A DNA stretch of 64,000 nt from Chryseobacterium ginsenosidimutans (GCF_030823405.1 NZ_JAUSXC010000001.1:1471001-1535000); one strand, 5' to 3'. Positions 43,604 to 51,886 are shown, numbered from the stretch's first letter. Numbers and translations are program-made. Notes: generated by a model from the letters alone, not told the origin.

Positions 43604-44198
43604 GAATTTTTTTAAACGAATAGTAGATTTTGCTGTTGCATTTATGGGATTATTAGTCGTAAGTCCATTATTTATTGCGATAACTGTATGGCTATATTTT
43701 GCCAACAACGGTAAACCTTTTTTCTTCCAGAGAAGACCGGGGAAAAACGGAAAAATATTTAGCATTGTAAAATTTAAAACAATGAATGATAAAAAAGATG
43801 CCAGCGGGAATCTTTTATCAGATAATGAAAGGCTGACTTCGGTAGGAAGCTTCATCCGTAAAACATCTTTAGACGAGATTCCTCAGTTAATCAATGTTAT
43901 TAAAGGAGATATGTCATTAGTTGGGCCTAGACCTCTTTTGGTTCAATATTTGCCCATTTATAATGCTCATCAGGCAAGAAGACATGAAATAAGACCAGGC
44001 ATAACAGGTTGGGCACAGGTAAACGGCAGAAATGCAATTTCTTGGAAACAAAAATTCGACTTTGATGTTTGGTATGTGGATAATGTTTCATTTTTTGTAG
44101 ATTTGAAGATAATATTTTTAACAGTAAAAAAAGTATTTTTAAAAGAAGGAATATCTGCGGACGGTCATGTAACGATAGAACCGTTTAAAGGAAATTAA
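43596..44198 (+). CDS. Initiating sugar-1-phosphate transferase (PglC/WcaJ family), first copy
   Basis: Polyprenyl-phosphate phosphoglycosyl transferase (200 aa) that starts the repeat unit on undecaprenyl phosphate. It has one N-terminal re-entrant hydrophobic segment (about residues 10-32), FFFQRRPGKNGKIFSIVKFK, the catalytic Asp-Glu dyad in RKTSLDEIPQLINVIKG, DMSLVGPRPLLVQY and RPGITGWAQVNGRNAISW. This set is complete and matches PglC. With the PglD- and PglE-like genes next to it, phospho-diNAc-bacillosamine is the likely first sugar. Start is a GTG overlapping the previous gene. Confidence 0.92.
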   Translation: MYKNFFKRIVDFAVAFMGLLVVSPLFIAITVWLYFANNGKPFFFQRRPGKNGKIFSIVKFKTMNDKKDASGNLLSDNERLTSVGSFIRKTSLDEIPQLINVIKGDMSLVGPRPLLVQYLPIYNAHQARRHEIRPGITGWAQVNGRNAISWKQKFDFDVWYVDNVSFFVDLKIIFLTVKKVFLKEGISADGHVTIEPFKGN

Positions 44199-44207
44199 AA
44201 ATCTATT

Positions 44208-44804
44208 ATGTATTTATTTGGGGCGAGCGGACATGGTAAAGTTGTAGCAGATATTGCTATTGAAACTGGTATAAATATAACTGCTTTTATTGATGATAAT
44301 ATTAATAAAGCAGAATGTTACGGATTTCCTGTGATTCATGATGTTATTGATAAAGAAAAACCTTTAATAATAACAATAGGTAACAATAATATCAGAAAAG
44401 CGATTGCAGAAAAAATCGTTAATAAAATAGAAACGCTCGTTCATCCAGGGTCAATCATTTCCAGAACATCCAAAATCGGGAAGGGAACAGTGGTAATGGG
44501 TGGAGTTACTGTAAACGCAGACAGCTATATTGGTGAACATTGCATTATTAATACAAATTCTTCAATTGATCACGACTGTCACCTCGAAGATTTTGTACAT
44601 ATATCACCCAACGTAGCTTTAGCAGGAAATATTCATGTAGGTGAAGGGTCACATATTGGGATAGGAGCATCTGTAATTCAGAATGTTCATATAGGAAAAT
44701 GGTGTGTGATTGGAGCAGGTGCTGTAATTTTAAAAGATGTTCCCGATTATTCTGTAGTTGTCGGAAATCCGGGAAGAATAATAAAAAAAATAAATAAGCT
44801 TTAA
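44208..44804 (+). CDS. Sugar O/N-acyltransferase, PglD/NeuD family
   Basis: A 198-aa two-domain protein. An N-terminal Rossmann-like part (YLFGASGHGKVVADIAIETG) binds the UDP-sugar. A left-handed beta-helix follows (SIISRTSKIGKGTVVMGGV, then HIGIGASVIQNVHIGKWCVI). The catalytic His is in NTNSSIDHDCHLEDFVHISP. In C. jejuni PglD this fold N-acetylates UDP-4-amino-4,6-dideoxy-GlcNAc to give UDP-diNAc-bacillosamine. The aminotransferase that makes that substrate is the next gene, which supports the same reaction here. Confidence 0.9.
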   Translation: MYLFGASGHGKVVADIAIETGINITAFIDDNINKAECYGFPVIHDVIDKEKPLIITIGNNNIRKAIAEKIVNKIETLVHPGSIISRTSKIGKGTVVMGGVTVNADSYIGEHCIINTNSSIDHDCHLEDFVHISPNVALAGNIHVGEGSHIGIGASVIQNVHIGKWCVIGAGAVILKDVPDYSVVVGNPGRIIKKINKL

Positions 44805-44813
44805 AATAGATAA

Positions 44814-45950
44814 ATGAATTCAAAAATCTGGTTATCATCTCCTCATATGGGAGGTAACGAATTAAAATACATCAATGAAGCTTTTGCTGAAAACTGGGTT
44901 GCCCCTTTAGGACCAAATGTCAATGGTTTTGAAGAGGATTTGGAAAAATTCCTGGGAGAAGATGCAAAAGTTGCTGTTTTATCAGCCGGAACTGCAGCGC
45001 TTCATTTAGCATTAATTGAATGTGGAGTTGAACACGGTGATGAGGTAATTTGCCAGTCAATGACATTCTCAGCATCTGCAAATCCCATCGCATATTGTGG
45101 AGCAACACCTGTTTTTGTAGACAGCGAGACGGAAACATGGAATATGTGTCCTAAAGCTTTGAGACAGGCTATTGAAGACAGAATTAAAAATGGGAAAAAG
45201 CCAAAAGCAATCATTGTGGTTCATTTGTATGGGATGCCGGCAAAAATGGACGATATTATTCCTATTGCAAAAGAATTTGATATCGAAATAATCGAAGATG
45301 CAGCCGAAGCATTAGGCTCAACATATAAAGGCCGTCCTTGCGGAACTTTCGGACGTTTCGGTATTTTAAGTTTTAATGGTAACAAAATTATTACAACTTC
45401 CGGAGGTGGGGCTTTGGTTTGTCATACTAAGGAAGATAAAGATAAAACTGTTTTTCTTTCTACTCAGGCAAGAGATAATGCACCTCACTATCAGCATTCT
45501 CACATTGGTTTCAATTACAGAATGAGTAATATTGTTGCCGGAATTGGCAGAGGGCAGATGGAAGTCTTGAAAGATAGAATTGAAGCGCGACGTTCAATGC
45601 ATGATTTCTATACAGATCTTTTCAAAGATATTGATGGAGTGACTGTATTTTCAGAACCTACTTCAGATTTTTATTCCAATCATTGGCTTTCTGCAATCAT
45701 TGTTGACCCTGAAATTACAGGAAAAACACGTGAAGATCTAAGAATGGCTTTCCTTGAAGATGATATTGAATCAAGACCTTTATGGAAGCCGATGCATTTA
45801 CAGCCGGTTTTTGAAAATGCCCCTTATTACGGAGGTAATGTTTCTGAACAGTTGTTTAATGATGGGTTATGCCTTCCTTCAGGATCAAATCTTACAGAAG
45901 AAGAGAGATTGAGAATTGCAAAAGTTGTCAGCGGTTTTTTTGGGAAGTAA
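44814..45950 (+). CDS. PLP-dependent sugar aminotransferase (DegT/DnrJ/EryC1/StrS family, PglE-like)
   Basis: A 378-aa aminotransferase expected to convert UDP-4-keto-6-deoxy-GlcNAc (from the 22831 gene) to the 4-amino sugar. Seen are the start IWLSSPHMGGNELKYINEAF, the cofactor-site block EIIEDAAEALGSTYKG, the PLP lysine K191 in LSFNGNKIITTSGGGAL, and SHIGFNYRMSNIVAGIGRGQ. The SPHMGGNE start is typical of PglE-type enzymes. It follows the PglD-like gene by 9 nt. Confidence 0.93.
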   Translation: MNSKIWLSSPHMGGNELKYINEAFAENWVAPLGPNVNGFEEDLEKFLGEDAKVAVLSAGTAALHLALIECGVEHGDEVICQSMTFSASANPIAYCGATPVFVDSETETWNMCPKALRQAIEDRIKNGKKPKAIIVVHLYGMPAKMDDIIPIAKEFDIEIIEDAAEALGSTYKGRPCGTFGRFGILSFNGNKIITTSGGGALVCHTKEDKDKTVFLSTQARDNAPHYQHSHIGFNYRMSNIVAGIGRGQMEVLKDRIEARRSMHDFYTDLFKDIDGVTVFSEPTSDFYSNHWLSAIIVDPEITGKTREDLRMAFLEDDIESRPLWKPMHLQPVFENAPYYGGNVSEQLFNDGLCLPSGSNLTEEERLRIAKVVSGFFGK

Positions 45951-45960
45951 TTCTTTGAAA

Positions 45961-46533
45961 ATGGGCCATTATAGGAATTGGAAAGTATTAATTGATTGTA
46001 TTTTAGCAATTTTTTTAATTATTCTTTTTCTGCCTTTGCTGATCATTTTATTTATTATTGTAAGTTTAGATACAAAGTCCAACGGTATTTTTTACCAGAA
46101 AAGAATCGGGCAATTTGGAAAGGGTTTTACCATTTATAAGTTTAAAACTATTGATGATAATAAGAGAGAAAGCTCTTCAATTGGTTTAGTATTAAGAAAA
46201 TTTAAACTTGATGAATTACCGCAGTTATTCAATATCCTGAAATGCGAAATGAGTTTCGTAGGACCGCGTCCTGATATTGAAGGATATTACGATAAACTGC
46301 AGGGTGCTTCCAGAAAAATTTTGGAACTGAAACCGGGATTAACTTCAGAAGCAAGTATTAAATACAGCAATGAAGATGCAATATTAAAGCAGCAAGAGAA
46401 TCCGTTATTTTATAATGATGAAATTATATTCCCCGATAAAGTAAAAATGAATTTATATTATTTGGAAAACATGTCTTTTGCTAATGATATTAAAATTTTG
46501 TCAAAAACTGTTTTTAAAGTTTTTATAAAGTAA
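45961..46533 (+). CDS. Sugar-1-phosphate transferase family protein, second copy
   Basis: A 190-aa paralogue of the initiating transferase. It starts with a hydrophobic segment (about residues 12-36), then FYQKRIGQFGKGFTIYKFKT, the catalytic LDELPQLFNILKCEMSFVGP and RPDIEGYYDKL. It keeps the Asp-Glu dyad but lacks the TGWAQVNGR block, reading KPGLTSEASIKYSNED instead, which suggests a different donor. The ATG at 45961 gives a clean N-terminus; the open frame to 45916 overlaps the aminotransferase. It could start a second glycan (for example protein or lipid A linked) or be a variant enzyme. Confidence 0.85.
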   Translation: MGHYRNWKVLIDCILAIFLIILFLPLLIILFIIVSLDTKSNGIFYQKRIGQFGKGFTIYKFKTIDDNKRESSSIGLVLRKFKLDELPQLFNILKCEMSFVGPRPDIEGYYDKLQGASRKILELKPGLTSEASIKYSNEDAILKQQENPLFYNDEIIFPDKVKMNLYYLENMSFANDIKILSKTVFKVFIK

Positions 46534-46572
46534 AAATTAAAATTATTTGGTTATTTTGACCAATCTTGAAGT

Positions 46573-47118
46573 ATGAAAATAAAAGAAACTCCTTTAAAGG
46601 ACTGTTATATTATAGAACCTACTATTTTTGAAGATGACCGAGGTTACTTTTTTGAAAAATTTAATGAGAAAAAATTTGAAGAATTAACCGGAATGAATGG
46701 TCACTTTGTGCAGGATAATATTTCAAAATCTTCTTATGGGGTTTTAAGAGGTATTCATTTGCAGAAAGGAGAACATGCACAGGCGAAACTGGTTTCTTGT
46801 TTAGAAGGAAAAGTTTGGGATGTTGCGGTAGATTTAAGAGAAGATTCTCCAACTTTCGGGCAGTGGTTCGGTATTGAACTGACGGATGAAAATAAGCTGC
46901 AGCTTTATGTTCCAAGAGGTTTTGGGCATGGTTTTTCTGTACTAAGTGAAATTGCTGTTTTCGCTTATAAATGCGACAATTTTTACAACAAAGAATCAGA
47001 AGGAAGTGTAAAATACAATGATCCGGATCTGAAAATAGATTGGAATATAAAAGATGAAGATGCCATCCTTTCAGAAAAAGACCAGACGGCACCAAGTTTT
47101 AAAGAAAAGAACTTTTAA
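46573..47118 (+). CDS. rfbC: dTDP-4-dehydrorhamnose 3,5-epimerase (RmlC family)
   Basis: Cupin epimerase of 181 aa, normal length. The RmlC hallmarks are FEDDRGYFFEKFNEKKF, the catalytic His region YGVLRGIHLQKGEHAQAKLV, VAVDLREDSPTFGQWFG and the catalytic Tyr region GFGHGFSVLSEIAVFAYKC. rmlA, rmlB and rmlD are not in this window, so either they lie elsewhere or the enzyme acts on another 4-keto sugar. It closes the polysaccharide locus and is followed by a strong terminator. Confidence 0.92.
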   Translation: MKIKETPLKDCYIIEPTIFEDDRGYFFEKFNEKKFEELTGMNGHFVQDNISKSSYGVLRGIHLQKGEHAQAKLVSCLEGKVWDVAVDLREDSPTFGQWFGIELTDENKLQLYVPRGFGHGFSVLSEIAVFAYKCDNFYNKESEGSVKYNDPDLKIDWNIKDEDAILSEKDQTAPSFKEKNF

Positions 47119-47128
47119 TAGTATATTG

Positions 47129-47160
47129 AAAACCACTTTATTAAAGTGGTTTTTGTTTTT
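47129..47160 (+). terminator. Terminator closing the polysaccharide locus
   Basis: A perfect 11-bp stem AAAACCACTTT / AAAGTGGTTTT with a 3-nt loop and a T-rich tail starts 10 nt after the rfbC stop. Confidence 0.85.
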
Positions 47161-47184
47161 TAATTTAAGCTCTTTAATATTTTG

Positions 47185-47192
47185 TATCTTTG
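47185..47192 (+). promoter_or_regulatory. -7 promoter element of rimO
   Basis: TATCTTTG fits TAnnTTTG and lies 19 nt before the rimO ATG at 47212. It lies inside the upstream open frame, which supports the shorter start. Confidence 0.6.
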
Positions 47193-47211
47193 CAAACTCA
47201 AAATCAAAAAG

Positions 47212-48513
47212 ATGCGCACAAAATCTGTAGGTAAGAAGAAAATTAATATAGTAACACTTGGATGTTCCAAGAATGTTTATGATTCTGAAGTTTTAATGAG
47301 CCAGCTTAAAGCCAATGGTAAAGAAGTTGTTCATGAAGACAAAGGAGATATTGTGGTGATCAACACGTGCGGATTTATCGACAATGCGAAAGAAGAATCC
47401 ATCAATACTATTTTGGATTATGTGGAGGCTAAAAATAGAGGAGAAGTAGAGAAAGTCTTTGTTACGGGTTGTCTATCAGAAAGATATAAACCAGATTTGA
47501 TAAGAGAAATTCCTGATGTAGATCAGTATTTCGGTACAAGAGATCTACCTATTTTGTTAAAACATTTAGGTGCAGACTATAAACATGAACTGGTTGGGGA
47601 AAGATTAACAACGACTCCTAAACATTATGCTTACTTAAAAATTTCTGAAGGCTGTGATAGACCTTGTTCTTTTTGTGCGATTCCTTTAATGAGAGGTAAT
47701 CACATTTCTACTCCGATTGAAAGATTAGTTCTTGAAGCTCAGAAGTTAGCTAAAAAAGGAACAAAAGAGCTGATTTTAATTGCTCAGGATCTTACTTATT
47801 ATGGTTTGGATATTTATAAAAAACGTGCTCTTGGAGATCTTTTAAAAGAATTGGTAAAAGTAGAAGGAATTGAATGGATTCGTCTTCATTATGCCTTTCC
47901 AAGCGGTTTTCCGGAAGATGTTCTGGATATTATCCGTGAAGAGCCGAAAGTTTGCAATTATATAGATATTCCTCTTCAGCATATTAATTCGGATTTATTA
48001 AAATCAATGAAAAGAGGAACTACTCACGAAAAGACGAATGCCCTTTTAGATAAATTCAGAGAAAAGGTTCCAGATATGGCTATCAGAACTACGCTTATTG
48101 TGGGTTATCCTGGCGAAACTGAAGAAATATTTCAGGAATTGAAAAGTTGGGTAAAAGAGCAGAAATTTGATAGATTAGGCTGTTTTACATATTCTCATGA
48201 AGAAAATACAGGTGCTTATGTGCTGGAAGATGATATTCCGCAAGAAGTAAAAGAAGCAAGAGTAGAAGAAATTATGGAAGTTCAGTCTCAGATTTCTTGG
48301 GAAAAGAATCAAGAGAAGATTGGCAACATATATAAATGTATATTTGACAGAAAAGAAGGGAATTATTTTGTAGGAAGAACAGAGTATGATTCTCCTGATG
48401 TTGACAATACTGTGTTGGTTTCCGCAGAAAATACTTACATCTCAATTGGGGATTTTGCTGATGTGAAAATAACTTCTGCAGAAGAATTTGACCTTTATGG
48501 TGAATTAATCTAA
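47212..48513 (+). CDS. rimO: Ribosomal protein S12 methylthiotransferase RimO
   Basis: Radical-SAM enzyme that adds a methylthio group to an Asp of ribosomal protein S12. The 433-aa protein has the three N-terminal cysteines of the auxiliary cluster (LGCSKNVYDSE, INTCGFIDNA, VTGCLSERY), the radical-SAM CxxxCxxC in GCDRPCSFCAIPLMRG, GYPGETEEIFQEL and a C-terminal TRAM domain (about residues 370-433). LGCSKN and DSEVLMSQL are RimO rather than MiaB features. The ATG at 47212 follows the promoter. Confidence 0.96.
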   Translation: MRTKSVGKKKINIVTLGCSKNVYDSEVLMSQLKANGKEVVHEDKGDIVVINTCGFIDNAKEESINTILDYVEAKNRGEVEKVFVTGCLSERYKPDLIREIPDVDQYFGTRDLPILLKHLGADYKHELVGERLTTTPKHYAYLKISEGCDRPCSFCAIPLMRGNHISTPIERLVLEAQKLAKKGTKELILIAQDLTYYGLDIYKKRALGDLLKELVKVEGIEWIRLHYAFPSGFPEDVLDIIREEPKVCNYIDIPLQHINSDLLKSMKRGTTHEKTNALLDKFREKVPDMAIRTTLIVGYPGETEEIFQELKSWVKEQKFDRLGCFTYSHEENTGAYVLEDDIPQEVKEARVEEIMEVQSQISWEKNQEKIGNIYKCIFDRKEGNYFVGRTEYDSPDVDNTVLVSAENTYISIGDFADVKITSAEEFDLYGELI

Positions 48514-48922
48514 ATTATTCTGAATTAGTTAACAATTCCTTAAGTAATTTTAGAAATAATTCTTATTAAAATAAAATTATTGAGGAGTTGATCAATATTA
48601 ACATAAATTAATTAACAAAGGTGTTTTTTGTAACTATTTGATTTGTAGTATTTTTTATTTTTTTTAGCTTAAAATGTTAAAACTTTTTTATTTAATGTTG
48701 TGTAGATTAAATAATAAAGTATTAACTTTGCGATATGAATAGATTTTGTATTTCTATCCATTTAAAACTTAAATATTTATAGAATCAATAAAAACTTAAA
48801 TGTTTTTGAATTTGTAATCATAAAATATTTTTTTTTTATTAATGAAAGCACAATTTGGGTAAGTTTCCCATTTGAATATAATTATCATTGATGAAAATGT
48901 AATTTAAAATCTTTAAAAACTT
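48514..48922. other. Intergenic region after rimO with a long leader
   Basis: These 409 nt are extremely AT-rich and hold no convincing gene. A promoter lies at 48698-48730 (TTG-N22-TAACTTTG). The predicted leader before the ATG at 48923 is therefore about 185-190 nt, long for this window; I recognise no riboswitch fold in it. Confidence 0.5.
48698..48730 (+). promoter_or_regulatory. Promoter of the secreted-protein pair
   Basis: TTG at 48698-48700, a 22-nt spacer and TAACTTTG at 48723-48730 make a full Bacteroidota promoter about 190 nt upstream of the first ATG. Confidence 0.6.
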
Positions 48923-49558
48923 ATGAAAAAATTTTTATTAACAACGACTATGTTAGTCGGATTTGTAGCAATTGCTCAGGCACAGCAAGGTCGTGTGGGG
49001 ATTAACACAACTACTCCTGCTGCTACTTTAGATGTTGTAGGTACTCCCGCGGATGCAACAAGACCGGACGCATTGTTAGTCCCTCGTATGACTGCTGCTC
49101 AATTAGTAGCTAAAGACAACACTGTAAATAACTATGCAGCTGCTCAAAACGGTGCAATAGTATATGTTATTTCAGGAGCTGGTTCTACTACTAGAACAAC
49201 TAAGGTTACTGGAGCAGGTTTCTATTATTTTGATAATACTGTTCCTGAATGGAAGCCTTTTACAAGTGCGGCTGCTAATGGAATGACTGTAAGAGTACAG
49301 ACTGCTGCAACAATTTCAGATTCAGATTTGGGTAATGCTATTGTCGTTAATACGGCAGGAACTGTATTTAATTTAGATGCATTAACTAAGACTAATGGGA
49401 AAGTTATTACATTTATTGATAACACTAACGGAGGTTTTAGTATAACTGGAACTGCAGGTACAATCAGCCCTAATGCAACACTTTCTCCTACTGGTCCTGG
49501 AGGTTCCCTAAGCTATATTTGCGATGGATCAGTTTGGTACAGTTACAATAGTTATTAA
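48923..49558 (+). CDS. Secreted hypothetical protein, flavobacterial GINTTTP-type
   Basis: An exported protein of 211 aa with signal peptide MKKFLLTTTMLVGFVAIAQA (cleavage before QQGRVG). The mature start RVGINTTTPAATLDVVG is a sequence type often seen at the start of flavobacterial surface or secreted proteins. The rest is rich in T, A, G and N with beta-strand character, including GAGFYYFDNTVPEWKPF. There is no type IX sorting domain and no lipobox. Function unknown. It shares the YYF..W motif with its neighbour 20 nt downstream. Confidence 0.82.
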   Translation: MKKFLLTTTMLVGFVAIAQAQQGRVGINTTTPAATLDVVGTPADATRPDALLVPRMTAAQLVAKDNTVNNYAAAQNGAIVYVISGAGSTTRTTKVTGAGFYYFDNTVPEWKPFTSAAANGMTVRVQTAATISDSDLGNAIVVNTAGTVFNLDALTKTNGKVITFIDNTNGGFSITGTAGTISPNATLSPTGPGGSLSYICDGSVWYSYNSY

Positions 49559-49578
49559 TATTAAAACACATATTTGTT

Positions 49579-50307
49579 ATGAAAATATATTTTACCTCAA
49601 TAATTTTAGGTCTTGTTGCCTCTACAAATTTGACTTTTGCTCAGATTAGAGCTAACAACGCAATCAGTAACAACATTACTTCGCAATCAGTATTTTTAGA
49701 TGCATCTGCTAATGGTTTTACCAATACTACAAATAATGGAAAAGGTATTGCTTTCCCAAGAACAAACTTGACAACCTTTACATTTGCAACTCAATCAGGT
49801 AGTAACTTTAATTTTCCGACTGCATATGATGGTATGATTGTTTATAATTCAGCAACTGGAACTACTCCTGCTTCAGGGTCTGGTATTGGTGGACAAACTG
49901 TATCTCCTGGGTTTTACTATTTCTCTAATCCTACAGGTGGATCAGGAAATGCATATGCTTCATCGACAGGTCAGTGGTTGTCAATGGGTGGAAATCCAAA
50001 GTTCAATGTTACATCTACTGAAACGGCTACAAATACACAGGTAAATGGAGCACAGGTATATGCAATTAAAGGTCAGTTTACAGCAACAGGTTCTTCTACG
50101 GCTGTTACAATTGCTCCTCCAACTGGAATGACATCTTTATATGGTATCACTATTTTTAAAACTGCTGGTACTGGTAATAAAGTAGTTTATTCTAAAGAAT
50201 TATATTCTTATGATTCTTCTAATGGGGCAGCTATTACTGGCTCTCCAAGTATGTCTGTTGTTTACCCTGCAGATACATATGACTATGTTATTGAATATTT
50301 AAAATAG
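49579..50307 (+). CDS. Secreted hypothetical protein, neighbour of the GINTTTP-type gene
   Basis: A 242-aa exported protein with signal peptide MKIYFTSIILGLVASTNLTFA. The mature part is T/S/G/N-rich and predicted beta-rich, with SQSVFLDASANGF and GKGIAFPRTNLTTFTF. The segment VSPGFYYFSNPTGGSGN followed by GQWLSMGG resembles the GAGFYYFDN..W segment of the preceding protein. No known domain or sorting signal is visible. The two genes probably form one transcript ended by a strong terminator. Confidence 0.8.
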   Translation: MKIYFTSIILGLVASTNLTFAQIRANNAISNNITSQSVFLDASANGFTNTTNNGKGIAFPRTNLTTFTFATQSGSNFNFPTAYDGMIVYNSATGTTPASGSGIGGQTVSPGFYYFSNPTGGSGNAYASSTGQWLSMGGNPKFNVTSTETATNTQVNGAQVYAIKGQFTATGSSTAVTIAPPTGMTSLYGITIFKTAGTGNKVVYSKELYSYDSSNGAAITGSPSMSVVYPADTYDYVIEYLK

Positions 50308-50330
50308 AATTATCTCTTTTATAATATATA

Positions 50331-50361
50331 AAACCAATGAAATTTCATTGGTTTTTTTATT
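50331..50361 (+). terminator. Terminator of the secreted-protein pair
   Basis: A perfect 12-bp inverted repeat AAACCAATGAAA / TTTCATTGGTTT is followed by a run of seven T, 23 nt after the stop. Confidence 0.85.
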
Positions 50362-50656
50362 TTGTTACTTTAATTATTTTTTGATGAATGTTGTTTTTTA
50401 ATCAGGTTATTGATTTAAGATTTTATAATCATAAAATTATTTAACTTATTGATTATCAAAATAATTTAAATGTTAAAAGTATCAAAATATTCTGATTTTA
50501 GTTAATTTTGTTAACTTTTTGAGTGTTTTTTTAACACTCTTTAACAATACCTCTTAAAACGCCTATTAATAGGAGCTTATAATATTTTTTAAGATAATAT
50601 TTGGTTTTTGTTAACTCTTGTTAACATATTGAGTAGGGACTTTAGAAGATTCATGA

Positions 50657-50664
50657 TACATTTG
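50657..50664 (+). promoter_or_regulatory. -7 promoter element of the RlpA-like gene
   Basis: TACATTTG fits TAnnTTTG and lies 27 nt before the ATG at 50692. Confidence 0.55.
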
Positions 50665-50691
50665 CTGAGTCAAAACCAATAAAAGTTCAAA

Positions 50692-51063
50692 ATGATGAAA
50701 AGATTCATTCTCGTAATCATAATGATGATTTCAACCTTTGGTATTTATTCTTTCAAGAATAATGCCATAGATGCGAAGAAAACAAGTTATGCATCGTACT
50801 ACCACGAAAAGTTTAACGGTAGAAAAACAGCAAGCGGAGAGATCTTTGATAATGCAAAGTTCACCGCAGCAAACAGAACGCTTCCGTTTGGTACTAACAT
50901 TAGAGTAACCAATCTGAACAATGGGAAAGAGGTAATTGTGAAAGTAAATGATAGAGGGCCTTACCATTCTTCAAGATCTTTAGATATGTCTAAAGCAGCG
51001 TTTGATGAAATCGGAGATACCAATAGAGGTACGATTCCGGTGGAATATGAAATTGTCGATTAA
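50692..51063 (+). CDS. RlpA-like double-psi beta-barrel protein
   Basis: A small secreted protein (123 aa) with a single RlpA/DPBB domain after an N-terminal signal or anchor helix (MMKRFILVIIMMISTFGIYS). The domain reads SYYHEKFNGRKTASGEIFDN, AANRTLPFGTNIRVTNL, VIVKVNDRGPYHSSRSLDMS and the catalytic-type Asp in VNDRGP. RlpA proteins act as septal lytic transglycosylases in some bacteria, but this one lacks the SPOR domain of the longer forms. It ends at a very strong bidirectional terminator. Confidence 0.88.
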   Translation: MMKRFILVIIMMISTFGIYSFKNNAIDAKKTSYASYYHEKFNGRKTASGEIFDNAKFTAANRTLPFGTNIRVTNLNNGKEVIVKVNDRGPYHSSRSLDMSKAAFDEIGDTNRGTIPVEYEIVD

Positions 51064-51080
51064 ATTTATGATTTAAATTA

Positions 51081-51117
51081 AAAGAAATATCCAACTGAGT
51101 CAGTTGGATATTTCTTT
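51081..51117. terminator. Bidirectional terminator between the RlpA-like gene and xth
   Basis: A perfect 17-bp stem (51081-51097 with 51101-51117, core CCAACTG/CAGTTGG) with a 3-nt loop lies between two convergent genes. A/T tails are on both sides. Confidence 0.88.
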
Positions 51118-51121
51118 TGTA

Positions 51122-51886
51122 TTATATGCTTAATTCTACCAGAGCAGGACAATGATCAGAATGAACAGCTTCTTTTAAAATAACAGCCCTTGTAAGCTTG
51201 TCTTTTAAAGAATAGGGAGCAAAGTTATAGTCTAATCTCCAACCTTTGTTTTTAGCCCTTGAATTTTGTCTGTAACTCCACCATGTGTAATTTTCGGGTT
51301 CGTTATTAAAGAATCTGAAACTATCAATCAATTCACATTCATTAATAAAATTGGTCATCCATTCTCTTTCCATTGGCAGAAAGCCCGAAACATTCTTTAA
51401 ACGGATCGGATCGTGAATGTCAATAGCTTCGTGACAAATATTAAAATCTCCCGAAATAATAAGATTTGGAATTTCTTTTTTCAAATTTTTAATGTAATTT
51501 AAAAAATCATGGCAGAATTGCATTTTAAATTCAAGCCTTTCGATATTGGAAGCTGAAGGAACATAAACAGAAATTGCTGAAAATCCGTCAAAATCTGCAC
51601 GAATGATTCTGCCTTCATTATCATAGCTTTCGATACCACAACCATATTCTACATGATTAGGTTTAATTTTTGAAGCAATTCCGACGCCGCTGTAGCCTTT
51701 TCTTACGGCTGAATGCCAATAACTGTGATAACCTAGTTTTTCGAGACTTTCGATATCAATCTGGTCGTTTCCTGCTTTGCTTTCCTGAATACAGATAATA
51801 TCAGGATCAGCAGTTTTCAGCCAGCCTAAAAAATCTTTTGTAAAAGCTGCCCTTATTCCGTTTACATTGTAAGTAATTAATTTCAT
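51122..51886 (-). CDS. xth: Exodeoxyribonuclease III
   Basis: DNA-repair nuclease with 3'-5' exonuclease and AP-endonuclease activity, 254 aa. The catalytic set of the exonuclease/endonuclease/phosphatase family is complete: YNVNGIRAAFTKDF, CIQESKAG (metal Glu), VYVPSASN, LIISGDFNICHEAIDIHDP (Asp and Asn), and the C-terminal RLDYNFAPYSL and HSDHCPALVEL (Asp-His). It stands alone between two strong terminators. Confidence 0.95.
   Translation of the reverse strand: MKLITYNVNGIRAAFTKDFLGWLKTADPDIICIQESKAGNDQIDIESLEKLGYHSYWHSAVRKGYSGVGIASKIKPNHVEYGCGIESYDNEGRIIRADFDGFSAISVYVPSASNIERLEFKMQFCHDFLNYIKNLKKEIPNLIISGDFNICHEAIDIHDPIRLKNVSGFLPMEREWMTNFINECELIDSFRFFNNEPENYTWWSYRQNSRAKNKGWRLDYNFAPYSLKDKLTRAVILKEAVHSDHCPALVELSI

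Larger units (their letters stand above)
50308..50691. other. Intergenic region before the RlpA-like gene
   Basis: This 384-nt AT-rich stretch holds the terminator at 50331-50361 and a second hairpin GAGTGTT/AACACTC at 50521-50539. TTGTTAAC words recur near 50508, 50608 and 50618. A -7 box TACATTTG lies at 50657-50664, with a TTG 25 nt upstream. No gene is visible. Confidence 0.5.

Noticed and set aside
46661-47095. 144-codon frame antisense to rfbC
   Set aside because: rfbC is a complete RmlC with all motifs; the antisense frame is Leu/His-rich shadow sequence.
49838-50044. 68-codon + strand frame inside the second secreted protein gene
   Set aside because: Out-of-frame shadow; the main frame has a signal peptide and a proper terminator behind it.
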